Shown: one piece after another, positions 42,074 to 50,301 of the stretch
Layout of the letters: each line of letters opens with the position of its first letter
How positions within the stretch are numbered: position 1 is the first letter of the stretch
NCBI GenBank assembly: GCA_934465295.1
Contig: CAKSKU010000004.1
Location: 1 to 64,000, forward strand
Origin: an uncultured Oscillospiraceae bacterium
GTDB taxonomy: Bacteria; Bacillota; Clostridia; Oscillospirales; Ruminococcaceae
Length of the DNA stretch: 64,000 bases
Direction: 5' to 3'
Position numbers and translations under genes: made by a program
The notes under the pieces: generated by a model
What the model was told of the DNA's origin: nothing
Seen by the model: only the letters and a program-made list of their open reading frames with translations
The model's database searches: none

Positions 42074-43039
42074 ATGATGCCAATTTTATATATGGTAGTC
42101 CCTTGCTACAATGAAGAAGCGGTTCTGCCGCTGACATCGGAGAGCTTTTTCGGGGAGCTTGTCTCGCTTATCGAAAAGGGAAAGGTCAGCCCCGAGAGCC
42201 GAGTGCTTTTCGTTGATGACGGAAGCTCGGACGGCACCTGGCGGCTCATAAAAGATCTGTCGGAGCGGGACGAACATTTCTGTGGAATAAGCCTTAGCCG
42301 AAACTGCGGACATCAGAACGCACTTTTTGCAGGGCTTATGGAAGCACGGGAACACTGCGATATCACTATCTCGCTCGACTGCGACGGGCAGGACGATATC
42401 TCCGCCGCAGAAAAAATGGTCGATGAATTTCTGAACGGCTCGGAGGTCGTTTACGGCGTGAGAAGCAGCCGTGACAGCGACACCTTTTTCAAGCGCTTCA
42501 CCGCCGAGAGCTTTTACAGGCTGCTCGGAACAATGGGCGCAGAGGTCGTTTTCAACCACGCCGATTACAGGCTTGTTTCGTCAAAGGTGCTTGACGGACT
42601 TTCACAGTTTCACGAGGAAAATCTCTATCTTCGGGGAATTTTCCCCCTCATCGGCTTCAAGAGCAGCACCGTGGAGTATCGGCGGCGTGAAAGGTGCGCA
42701 GGAAAAACGCACTATCCCCTGCGGAAAATGGCTGCGCTTGCAGTCGACGGCGTGACAAGTCTCAGCGTAAAGCCGCTCCGCATCATAACCGTCCTCGGGC
42801 TTATCATCTCGGTCATAAGCTTCATCGGAACGATATGGGCGTTCGTTATGCACTGCATCGGCTCGACCGTTGACGGCTGGGCGAGCGTGACCTGTATCGT
42901 CTGCTTTCTCGGCGGAATACAGCTTGTGAGCCTTGGAGTTATCGGCGAATATATCGGCAAGATCTATATGGAGGTCAAGGGTCGTCCACGCTACATAATT
43001 TCGGACAGGACGGACAATGCTGAAAAGCTCCGTAAATGA
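42074..43039 (+). CDS. GtrB/DPM1-like glycosyltransferase
   Basis: 321 aa. A GT2 catalytic domain (MVVPCYNEEAVLP, FVDDGSSDGTW, SLSRNCGHQNAL, LDCDGQDD) is followed by two C-terminal membrane helices (~230-305), the layout of enzymes that make polyprenyl-phosphate-hexose from nucleotide sugar. The product would be flipped and used by a GT-C enzyme; the divergent PMT-type gene next door is an obvious candidate. The start ATG pair has AAAGG upstream. Sugar identity is unknown. Confidence 0.92.
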   Translation: MMPILYMVVPCYNEEAVLPLTSESFFGELVSLIEKGKVSPESRVLFVDDGSSDGTWRLIKDLSERDEHFCGISLSRNCGHQNALFAGLMEAREHCDITISLDCDGQDDISAAEKMVDEFLNGSEVVYGVRSSRDSDTFFKRFTAESFYRLLGTMGAEVVFNHADYRLVSSKVLDGLSQFHEENLYLRGIFPLIGFKSSTVEYRRRERCAGKTHYPLRKMAALAVDGVTSLSVKPLRIITVLGLIISVISFIGTIWAFVMHCIGSTVDGWASVTCIVCFLGGIQLVSLGVIGEYIGKIYMEVKGRPRYIISDRTDNAEKLRK

Positions 43040-43151
43040 CTTTTGTAATGGCGTAAGCTCCGCATTTACGGCTGATTTCATATCGTTTTTCTATTCTTGA
43101 ACAGGTTGAATTTGCTCTGCCGATTTTGTGGTTTTACTGACATATCCCACC

Positions 43152-43438
43152 GCCGTTCATACTGCGTTGAAGCTTTAAATCCACTCACTTCGTTCGTGGA
43201 TTTTCGCTTCAAGGATAGATTTTTGAAGAAAATAGAATTGGCGCAATTCACATTATTGGTTTTACGAAACTGATTTCTCATAGTTCGTTTTACCTTTTTT
43301 GATGTGAATTGCGCCATTTTGATTTGTTACTAATTTCGCTATTGCAACTGACATTATGCTGTTAGTTTAGGGAGTTTCGCTCTTCTGCTAAAGGTCAAAT
43401 TGACCTGCGACCAAAGGGCTTCCGCCCTCTGGACACCT
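43152..43438 (+). repeat. Large dispersed structured repeat, copy B
   Basis: Starts with GCCGTTCATACTGCGT, then a two-part hairpin (TTGAAGC/GCTTCAA outside, AAATCCAC/GTGGATTT inside with CACTTCGTTC in the loop), AAGGATAG, the inverted repeat GCGCAATTCACAT (43241-43253) and complement (43302-43314), GCTGTTAGTTTA and a hairpin TCAAATTGACC. Its 3' end diverges after 43438 from copies A and C. The rest of the 43040-43548 gap holds a GTAAATG/CATTTAC hairpin just after the GtrB-like stop and simple repeats. Confidence 0.78.
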
Positions 43439-43505
43439 GACGAGCTGTGCTCAGCTCGACCAGCCGGTTGGCTTCGCATCGTCCGACAAATGTCAGCTTT
43501 TCTTT

Positions 43506-43538
43506 AATTCCGAATTCCGCATTCCGAATTCCGAATTT
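43506..43538. repeat. Iterated ATTCCGAATTCCG tract
   Basis: Short direct iterations of ATTCCGAATTCCG or ATTCCGC directly after the stop codon of the minus-strand ABC gene. A related tract with ATTACGAATTACG follows another ABC gene at 57433-57475. Confidence 0.6.
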
Positions 43539-43548
43539 ATACTAATGT

Positions 43549-45318
43549 TTACGCTGTCAATGAAGCCGTATAGAGCTTATAATAATCGCCTTTCTTTGCG
43601 ATAAGCTCGTCATGCGTTCCGCACTCGGTTATGCCCTTGTTGGAGACATACATTATCTTATCGCAGTTTCTTATCGTTGAAAGTCTGTGCGCAATGATGA
43701 ACGATGTTCTGCCCTTTAAAAGCATATCAAGTCCGTCCTGCAGAAGCTTTTCCGTTTTTGCGTCTATCGCAGAAGTAGCTTCATCGAGGATAAGTATTTT
43801 CGGGTCGCTAAGGAGCGTTCTTGCAAATGCGATGAGCTGTCGCTGACCCTGTGAAAGCGATGCTCCCCTTTCGATTATCGGTGCGGAGAGTCCGCCCATA
43901 TTTTCGATGAACTCCTCTGCACGGACAGTCTTTATTGCACGCTTTATTTCGTCCGAGGTCGCATCAAGCTTGCCATAGCGGATATTGTCCTCGACCGTGC
44001 CGCTGAAAATTACGCTGTCCTGGAGCATTATGCCCATCTGCGAGCGGAGCGATTTTAAGGTGACTTCGGAGATATCGTGACCGTCTATCAGCACTCTGCC
44101 GCCCGTTGTATCGTAGAAACGTGAGATAAGGTTGACAATAGTTGTCTTGCCTGCGCCGGTTGGGCCAACGAGAGCAACGCTTTCGCCTGCCTTGATATCG
44201 AACGAGAGGTCGTGAAGAATCTCCGCACTTTCATCATAGGAGAAGCAGACCTTATCGAACTTGACATTGCCCTTGATCTCGGGCATTTCAGAAGCGTTTT
44301 CCTTATCCTTGACCTTAACGGGTTCGTCCATTGTTTCAAAGATTCTTTCGAGGTAGGAAACGCCGTTGACGAAGTTATTGAAAAGGTTGGAGAGGTTCAT
44401 TATCGGCTGCCAGAAGCGTGAAGCGTAGCCGCCCATTGCGACGATAGTACCGAGCGAGATATTCGCAGGGCCTATCACGAGCAGACCGCAGAAATATATT
44501 GCCGCCGAGATCACCGCAGATATCGTATCAACGGACGGCCACAGCAGGTTGTTGTATGTAACGGCTTTCATCCATTTCTCACGGTAGGCTTCGGAAAGTC
44601 CCTGATAAATTTCGGCGTTTTCCTCTTCACGGACGAAAAGCTGTGTTACCTTTGCACCGACAAGTCCCTCATGGAGATATGCGTTGAGGTTGGAGCTTTT
44701 GTTGTTTACTTCCTGCCAAGCCTTGCGCTGACGCTTTTTTATAAGTCCGATGATAAGCGCAAGCAGCGGAACGCCCGTCATTATAACGAGAGCCATCTGC
44801 CAGTGCATTATGAACATAAAAATAACGATGAAAACAAGGTTGAAAATTTCCAGCACGAAGTTGATTATTCCGTTGGAAAGGATATCCGAAACGCTGTTTA
44901 CATAGTTGATGACACGAACGAGAATTTTTCCGTGCGGACGGCTGTCGTAATACTCGAACGAGAGCCGTTGGAGATGCTCAAAAAGGTCGGTTCTTATATC
45001 GAAGATGATATCCTGACCAACTGCGGTCATTATCCTTGAACGAATCGTTGCAAAAATTACGCTGACGAGGATAGTTATCGTGAGCAGGACAGCCATTAAG
45101 ATAAGCTGTGGGATATCCTTGTTCGGGATAGAATTATCGAGCGCATACTGCGTGATAACGGGCGAAAAAAGTCCGATTATTACAGACGCAGCGGAGAGCG
45201 AAAGCGCAAGTATCATCTTTTTCCGATATTTTTTTACATAGACGAGTGCACGTTTGAGATGTCGGAAGTCAAAAGGGGTCTCAAGAGTTTCATCAACGTC
45301 GAATTTGTTTCTTGCCAT
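43549..45318 (-). CDS. ABC exporter half-transporter, consensus-Glu partner
   Basis: 589 aa: six membrane helices (~30-320) and one ATPase domain (~345-589). Walker A GPTGAGKTT and Walker B ILILDEATSAID (catalytic Glu present) are intact, but the signature reads LSQGQ where LSGGQ is standard. It begins next to the end of the partner gene 45319-47085 with no gap. The pair resembles heterodimeric multidrug exporters such as LmrCD or BmrCD. Substrate unknown. Confidence 0.92.
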   Translation of the reverse strand: MARNKFDVDETLETPFDFRHLKRALVYVKKYRKKMILALSLSAASVIIGLFSPVITQYALDNSIPNKDIPQLILMAVLLTITILVSVIFATIRSRIMTAVGQDIIFDIRTDLFEHLQRLSFEYYDSRPHGKILVRVINYVNSVSDILSNGIINFVLEIFNLVFIVIFMFIMHWQMALVIMTGVPLLALIIGLIKKRQRKAWQEVNNKSSNLNAYLHEGLVGAKVTQLFVREEENAEIYQGLSEAYREKWMKAVTYNNLLWPSVDTISAVISAAIYFCGLLVIGPANISLGTIVAMGGYASRFWQPIMNLSNLFNNFVNGVSYLERIFETMDEPVKVKDKENASEMPEIKGNVKFDKVCFSYDESAEILHDLSFDIKAGESVALVGPTGAGKTTIVNLISRFYDTTGGRVLIDGHDISEVTLKSLRSQMGIMLQDSVIFSGTVEDNIRYGKLDATSDEIKRAIKTVRAEEFIENMGGLSAPIIERGASLSQGQRQLIAFARTLLSDPKILILDEATSAIDAKTEKLLQDGLDMLLKGRTSFIIAHRLSTIRNCDKIMYVSNKGITECGTHDELIAKKGDYYKLYTASLTA

Positions 45319-47085
45319 TTAAACCGCCTCCTTTTCGTCACCGTTCTGGAGCGTGTAAATTTCGTAGTAATAGCCGTTTTTGTCCTGCATAAGCTCATCG
45401 TGAGTGCCGAACTGTGCGACTTTTCCGTCCTTGATTATCATAATTCTGTCAGCATTCTTCGCAGAAGAGGTTCTCTGCGCAATGATAAGCTTTGTGCAGC
45501 TGAAATCGAGGTTTTTGAGGTTGTGCTGTATCTGACGCTCTGTCTCGGTATCGACTGCCGATGTCGTATCGTCAAGGATAAGGATAGCAGGCTGCATTGC
45601 GAGCGCTCTTGCGAGGGAAATTCTCTGCTTCTGACCACCCGAAAGTCCAACACCTCTTTCACCGACTATCGTATCATAGCCCTCCGAAAGCTTTGAAGCG
45701 AACTCGTCCGCATCGGCAAGCTTTGCATATTTTTTCACTTCATCAAGCGGCATATCGGAGTCGTAGAAAGCAATGTTTCCCTCGATCGTATCCGACCAGA
45801 GCAGGACGTCCTGCATCGCAACGCCGATGTTCTTTCGCAGGTCGTGAAGCTTGCGGTAACGGACATTCACGCCGTCAACGAGAACTTCGCCCGAGGTCGC
45901 ATCATAGCATCTTGGGATAAGGTTGATAAGGCTTGTTTTGCCCGAACCCGTTTCGCCCATAATTGCGACAGTTTCGCCTGCTTTTATCTTGAAGCTGACG
46001 TGGGAAAGCACCTCTTTTCCCTCGTCATAGCCGAAGCTTACGTCACGGAACTCGATCTCACCGTTAAGTCTGCCGTTCGTTTCAACTGCATCTGCACGGT
46101 CGGTGATGAGCGGACGGGAATAGTAAACTTCGATTATCTTATTCGCCGAAGCGAGGAAATGCTGGAAGTCATTGATGAGCGCACCGACATTTCTCATCGG
46201 GTTGGAAAGCGTCCAGATAAGTCCGCTGAATGCAACGTAAACGCCCATTGTGATCCTGCCGTTTATAACGAAGATACCGCCGACGATGAGCAGTACAACG
46301 GAAAGAGCCTGCGCCAGCGTTTCGATATACGGGAAGAACGTGAGCCATGTAAAAGCTGCATCCTTGTTTGAAGCCGAATACTCGCTGTTCTTTTTTCCGA
46401 ATTTTTCTATTTCATAATTCTCTCTTGCGAAGGCACGGACAACTCGGTTTCCTGCGATGTTTTCCTCCGCCGAGGAGTTGAGCTTCGACATTCTTTCACG
46501 GAGGTCAACATACTTCGGACCTACCTTGTCACGGAAAATATTAGAGATGATAAAGATAAGCGGAGTGAGTGCGATAAGACTTACCGCAAGTATCGGGTCA
46601 AGGCAGAGGAAATACACTACCGTTGTGATGTAAAGCGCCATACTTTCAACGAACGTCTTGATTATCCATGCGACAGTGTGACGGACCATATCGAGGTCGC
46701 CCGAAAGTCTTGTCATAAGGTCGCCCGTTGAGTGCTTGTCGTAAAAAGACATATCCTGACACTCGGCGTTCTTGAAAAGGAAGCTTCTTATCTTTGACAG
46801 CATACCCTGCGAACAGGTCTCAAAGAGCATATTCGATGTGAACTGCATAATTGCCCTGAGTAGCGTAAAGCCGACAATACAGCAGCAAAGACCGATCAGC
46901 AGGTTTTTCTTCGTTTCGATATTTTCGGCAGCGTTGTCGTTGTAGATGAAAATATCGACTATCTTGCTCGCAAAAGTCGGGTTGAGTATGTACATTATCT
47001 GACAAACTACCGTAATGCAGAGCGCAAGGATATACCTCTTTCGGTAACCCTTTAAATTTTCCCATATCCATTTGATCTGGAACAC
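45319..47085 (-). CDS. ABC exporter half-transporter, degenerate-Glu partner
   Basis: 588 aa with the same layout. Walker A GETGSGKTS and signature LSGGQ are standard, but Walker B ends ILDDTTSAVD, so the catalytic Glu is Asp. Combined with the partner's deviant signature, both defects fall in the same composite ATP site, the hallmark of heterodimeric exporters. GTG start at 47085 with AAGGGAGG upstream. A -10 TATAAT (47166-47171) with weak -35 TTTAAA 17 bp further lies upstream. Confidence 0.92.
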   Translation of the reverse strand: MFQIKWIWENLKGYRKRYILALCITVVCQIMYILNPTFASKIVDIFIYNDNAAENIETKKNLLIGLCCCIVGFTLLRAIMQFTSNMLFETCSQGMLSKIRSFLFKNAECQDMSFYDKHSTGDLMTRLSGDLDMVRHTVAWIIKTFVESMALYITTVVYFLCLDPILAVSLIALTPLIFIISNIFRDKVGPKYVDLRERMSKLNSSAEENIAGNRVVRAFARENYEIEKFGKKNSEYSASNKDAAFTWLTFFPYIETLAQALSVVLLIVGGIFVINGRITMGVYVAFSGLIWTLSNPMRNVGALINDFQHFLASANKIIEVYYSRPLITDRADAVETNGRLNGEIEFRDVSFGYDEGKEVLSHVSFKIKAGETVAIMGETGSGKTSLINLIPRCYDATSGEVLVDGVNVRYRKLHDLRKNIGVAMQDVLLWSDTIEGNIAFYDSDMPLDEVKKYAKLADADEFASKLSEGYDTIVGERGVGLSGGQKQRISLARALAMQPAILILDDTTSAVDTETERQIQHNLKNLDFSCTKLIIAQRTSSAKNADRIMIIKDGKVAQFGTHDELMQDKNGYYYEIYTLQNGDEKEAV

Positions 47086-47404
47086 CGGAACAGCCTCCCT
47101 TCAACCGTTCAAAAATCCTATTGCTTGCTGAAACGTTCTGTAAATCGTTTTCAGCGTCTTTGTGTATTATAAGCTTTATAGATCGTTTTTTAAAAGGGTA
47201 AAAAATAAACTTAGTCCGTCTTTTATACGGGAAAATTATGTATAAAATCTTAACAAAGAAAACAATAGTAACCTGTGCCAAAATAACGGTGCAGACCGCA
47301 AAACAGCTTAAACGTTTAGAATGTTTTCCCTGCTTGATTTGCATAAAAGTAGACAATTAAAATGTGTCGCCAGTTCTTCATCGATAGGCATTTCACAATA
47401 AACT

Positions 47405-47450
47405 AAACGAACCTGTTTTCAATGGTTATCCGATGAAAACAGGTTCGTTT
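47405..47450. terminator. Terminator-like hairpin, same sequence as 37614-37662
   Basis: A 17-bp stem AAACGAACCTGTTTTCA with its complement. It is downstream of rodA on the minus strand, but 435 bp from the rodA stop, with repeat copy C in between. Confidence 0.75.
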
Positions 47451-47488
47451 CAGTCTGTCGAAAAAGTATTTCATGACTTAATCTCTAA

Positions 47489-47836
47489 AAGAAGAACCGC
47501 CATTCATATCCCGTCGGTGCTAAACGCTCGTCGCTTTGCTCCTCACGTTTATTTGCCGAGGATAGTTGTTCCGAACATAAAGAATAAGCGCAATTCACAT
47601 TTTATAGGTTTACAGACCGATTTTATCACGTTCTGTTTAACTTTTTGAATGTGAATTGCGCTTTTTAACTTATAGATATTTAGCTATTGCGGCAATGCTT
47701 GGTGCTGTTAGTTTAGGGTATTTCGCTCTTCTGCTAAAGGTCAAATTGACCTGCGACAAGGTGGCTCTGCCCCCCCTTGACCCCCTGCCACCCTTTAAAC
47801 AAAGCGAAATTCTTGCAGAATTAACGTAAACTTTAA
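47489..47836 (+). repeat. Large dispersed structured repeat, copy C
   Basis: About 350 bp, almost the same as copy A through the first half. It has the TTCATA box, short AAACG/CGTTT hairpin, GAGGATAG, the inverted repeat GCGCAATTCACAT (47588-47600) and complement (47649-47661), GCTGTTAGTTTA, AGGTCAAATTGACCT hairpin, a C-rich block (CCCCTTGACCCCCTGCCACC) and the AACGTAAACTTTA end. The 47086-47885 gap otherwise holds the ABC promoter and the hairpin 47405-47450. Confidence 0.82.
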
Positions 47837-47885
47837 TTTTGTGTAATTTTTTCAATAATAGGTTTTTTTAACAGACTGACCCGTG

Positions 47886-49043
47886 TCAATTTGCATCGTA
47901 AAAAACGCGGTAATTTTTCTCCGAATGGGAGTAAACGCTCATTACCAAGCCTATGCTGATGAACATACTTATCATCGAAGTGCCGCCCTGACTGATGAAC
48001 GGGAGCGGAACGCCGATAACCGGCATTACAACGAGCACCATTCCTATATTGAGTATGCAGTGGACGAATATCATCGCAAAAACGCCGATGCAGATGTTTC
48101 TTCCAAGCTCGTCCTTGGCAATAGTTCCGTCTGCGATGATCTTCAGGCAGACGTAAGCAAGCACCGCAACGAGTGCTATACAGCCGATAAAGCCAAAACA
48201 CTGCGCAACAAATGTGAAGATGAAGTCGTTCTGCACATACGGCACGGGGACGTATTCGTCAGCGTGAAGCCCTTTTCCGAAAAGCTGTCCCGAGCCGAGC
48301 GCAAGTCTGCCCCAATACTGCTGATAGAAAATATCGGAATACTGCGGATCGTTGATAGGGTCTTCCTGAAAAAGCACAAGGAAACGGTTCTTCTGGTGCG
48401 GCTGCATGACCTTTTCCCATATGAACCAGATCCCGAACGGTGCGGCGATAAGAACGGGCAGGATATATTTCCACGAGAGCCCTGCGGCGAAGATCATAAA
48501 TGCAAATATCATAAGGAAAACTATCGCCGTTCCGTCATCACCCTGCAAAACAACGAGCAGAACCGGTATTGCACCGTGAACGCACAGCAGCACCACATTC
48601 AGGAAGTGGTTGATGTTGTCCTTTACCTTATCAAGATGCACGGCAAAGGTCATTATGAACGCAATTTTGAGGAACTCGGACGGCTGCATCGTTGTAAATC
48701 CGAGGTCTATCCAGGCTCGGTCGTCAACGCCCTCATGCGGCTGATAACCGAGCGAGGTGAACGTCAGCATCGTCAGACCCAGACACAGCGGAGCATACAA
48801 AAACCACAGCTTCGTGAACCAGTGGTAGTCCAGCCCCGACATTATCAGTGCGATCGCCGCACCCATACAGGAGGCGATGAACTGTATCTTATACATACTT
48901 GTTTCCTTTGAAGTAACGCCGTTCGTGACGAGCGTGTACATCATCAGCACGGAAAGCGCCGACAGACCGCACACCGCAATGAACAAACCCTTGTCCAGCT
49001 TGCGGAAATACCTCACCACAGCACCGAATATCGTCTTTATCAT
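47886..49043 (-). CDS. rodA: RodA/FtsW-type SEDS peptidoglycan polymerase
   Basis: 385 aa, about ten membrane helices. SEDS motifs: RAWIDLGFTTMQPSEFLKI, the GDDGTA version of the usual LQPDLGTA, the outer-loop Asp in YVQNDFIFTFVAQ, and PVIGVPLPFISQGGTSM near the end. These enzymes join lipid II into glycan strands with a class B PBP. The gene is isolated from mre and ftsI homologues, so RodA, FtsW or sporulation-type role cannot be fixed; RodA is favoured by the short N-terminus. AAAGGA precedes the ATG. Confidence 0.88.
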   Translation of the reverse strand: MIKTIFGAVVRYFRKLDKGLFIAVCGLSALSVLMMYTLVTNGVTSKETSMYKIQFIASCMGAAIALIMSGLDYHWFTKLWFLYAPLCLGLTMLTFTSLGYQPHEGVDDRAWIDLGFTTMQPSEFLKIAFIMTFAVHLDKVKDNINHFLNVVLLCVHGAIPVLLVVLQGDDGTAIVFLMIFAFMIFAAGLSWKYILPVLIAAPFGIWFIWEKVMQPHQKNRFLVLFQEDPINDPQYSDIFYQQYWGRLALGSGQLFGKGLHADEYVPVPYVQNDFIFTFVAQCFGFIGCIALVAVLAYVCLKIIADGTIAKDELGRNICIGVFAMIFVHCILNIGMVLVVMPVIGVPLPFISQGGTSMISMFISIGLVMSVYSHSEKNYRVFYDAN

Positions 49044-49073
49044 AAATAAAAATCCTTTATTTTATCATTAAAA

Positions 49074-49095
49074 GCGGCACAAGGATTCGTGCCGC
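49074..49095 (-). terminator. Hairpin in the rodA leader
   Basis: Stem GCGGCAC/GTGCCGC followed on the minus strand by TTTTAATG, about 30 bp upstream of the rodA start. It may be a terminator between genes or an attenuator. Confidence 0.55.
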
Positions 49096-49195
49096 ACTTA
49101 TTCTATTATATTATACAACAGAATTTACGGCTTTTCAATAGGTAATTCGCAAAAGTTGCAATTCCTGCCCGATTTTGCATCAAGGAGCATAAAAA

Positions 49196-49217
49196 GACCG
49201 CCTTTTTACGGGCGGTC
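49196..49217 (-). terminator. Terminator of the four-helix membrane protein gene
   Basis: Stem GACCGCC/GGCGGTC then TTTTTAT on the minus strand, 25 bp after the stop codon. Confidence 0.8.
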
Positions 49218-49241
49218 GGGGGGATTTGTTTTCGGGAAATA

Positions 49242-49622
49242 TCATCTCTGACCATAATACTTCCATTTGTATAACAAGTATAAGAAATATAACGATGATG
49301 CTGCCATAACGGCTATAAGGGCAATAAGAATACAGCCCTCCAGATGTCCCGTTATGATCGATACTGCGCCTGCGGTCAGAAAGACGATCGTATCAATGCC
49401 CAGCGTAATAAGCAGCTTTGATGCAGTGAGCGGTGTTGCTTTCTGCGGTATCGCCCTGCACAGCTTTACATATATGGGAGCGCCCACAAAAAAGGTCAAT
49501 GCATTTTGAATTATGTTTCCGTTATAGCCAAACCACTCATTATTAAACACTAAATTCAGGCAAGCCGCTGTGATAAAAACTAAGGGAATGGCTTTTGCAA
49601 GAAAATTATTTAACTTCTCCAT
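49242..49622 (-). CDS. Small four-helix membrane protein
   Basis: 126 aa with four hydrophobic segments (~11-27, ~37-52, ~70-92, ~95-118) and a Lys/Tyr tail (YKWKYYGQR). No family recognised. The start is preceded by a weak GGAG (GTTGACTT context). It lies downstream of the DinJ-like gene but about 130 bp away and is not clearly linked to it. Confidence 0.7.
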   Translation of the reverse strand: MEKLNNFLAKAIPLVFITAACLNLVFNNEWFGYNGNIIQNALTFFVGAPIYVKLCRAIPQKATPLTASKLLITLGIDTIVFLTAGAVSIITGHLEGCILIALIAVMAASSLYFLYLLYKWKYYGQR

Positions 49623-49674
49623 AAGTCAACTCCTGTTGGTGTCTGCTCAATAATTATTTCGTAAAGGGTATATT

Positions 49675-49755
49675 TTATATGTCAAGTGCTGTGATAATAA
49701 GATATCTTACAGGATAATACCTTTGATCTCCTGTTGCGATACCTGCATCGATCAT
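49675..49755 (-). CDS. 26-codon ORF coupled to DinJ gene
   Basis: The start ATG overlaps the TGA of the antitoxin gene (ATGA), with AGGAG just upstream inside that gene. The peptide starts MIDAGIATGD and ends ITALDI. It does not resemble a full toxin; it could be a toxin remnant or a chance frame. Included because the position is that of a toxin partner. Confidence 0.3.
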   Translation of the reverse strand: MIDAGIATGDQRYYPVRYLIITALDI

Positions 49756-50051
49756 TTTCTCCTGTTCTGTCTGACTTCAGCTATTTCGGCATTGATCTCT
49801 TCCAAAGACATCTCCGGAACATCTGATGCCTGTTTTCTGAGTTCCTCAAAAGCTGCAAGTCCTTCCGCTCTTGTAACAGCATTTTCGGGAAGAACTGTTT
49901 CAAACGGGATACCCCGAACCATCTTGCTGCGAACCATAAACATTCTGAAAGCTGTGGGGAGATCCATACCTAATGCGCTGTATATCTCGCTGACCTCGTT
50001 TTTTAGGTCACTATCAACACGGAACTGAACCAAAACCTGATTATTAGCCAT
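49752..50051 (-). CDS. RelB/DinJ family antitoxin
   Basis: 99 aa. The N-terminal ribbon-helix-helix (NQVLVQFRVDSDLKNEVSEIYSALGMDLPTAFRMFM, in two halves) binds DNA and matches RelB/DinJ antitoxins; the C-terminal half (~50-99) would wrap a toxin. No RelE/YafQ-type gene is next to it, so it is an orphan or a regulator. GGAGG precedes the ATG, and a strong promoter with inverted repeat lies upstream, as in self-regulated toxin-antitoxin units. Confidence 0.88.
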   Translation of the reverse strand: MANNQVLVQFRVDSDLKNEVSEIYSALGMDLPTAFRMFMVRSKMVRGIPFETVLPENAVTRAEGLAAFEELRKQASDVPEMSLEEINAEIAEVRQNRRK

Positions 50052-50100
50052 AACAGCACCTCCAAAGTATATAAAATGTATGTGTTTGTATTACAATTAT

Positions 50101-50129
50101 ATTATATCACTATTTGTTTGTAATGTCAA
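50101..50129 (-). promoter_or_regulatory. Promoter and operator of the DinJ-like gene
   Basis: TTGACA and TATAAT with a 17-bp spacer. ATTACAA just after the -35 and TTGTAAT just after the -10 form an inverted repeat, a likely site for autoregulation by the ribbon-helix-helix protein. Confidence 0.82.
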
Positions 50130-50301
50130 TATTGATTCACTGAATTTGTATGGTAAAAAACAGTGATTTGGAATACATTCACATCAGTTTACTGTTTATT
50201 CGCTGATATACCGCACTTTACCGCAATTATCAAACCTTTTACACAATGTTTTTCTCACCGTACAGCCGAAAAAACATACAATATACAAAGGAGATGAGAT
50301 A

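Noticed and set aside
43152..43438. CRISPR array or phage attachment site in the repeat regions
   Set aside because: The repeats are long, dispersed and single at each place, without regular spacers, integrase or tRNA.
46820..47356. 178-codon minus-strand frame at the start of the ABC pair
   Set aside because: Overlaps the first ABC gene in another frame and has no recognisable domain.
47883..48911. 342-codon plus-strand frame opposite rodA
   Set aside because: Antisense shadow of a conserved SEDS gene.
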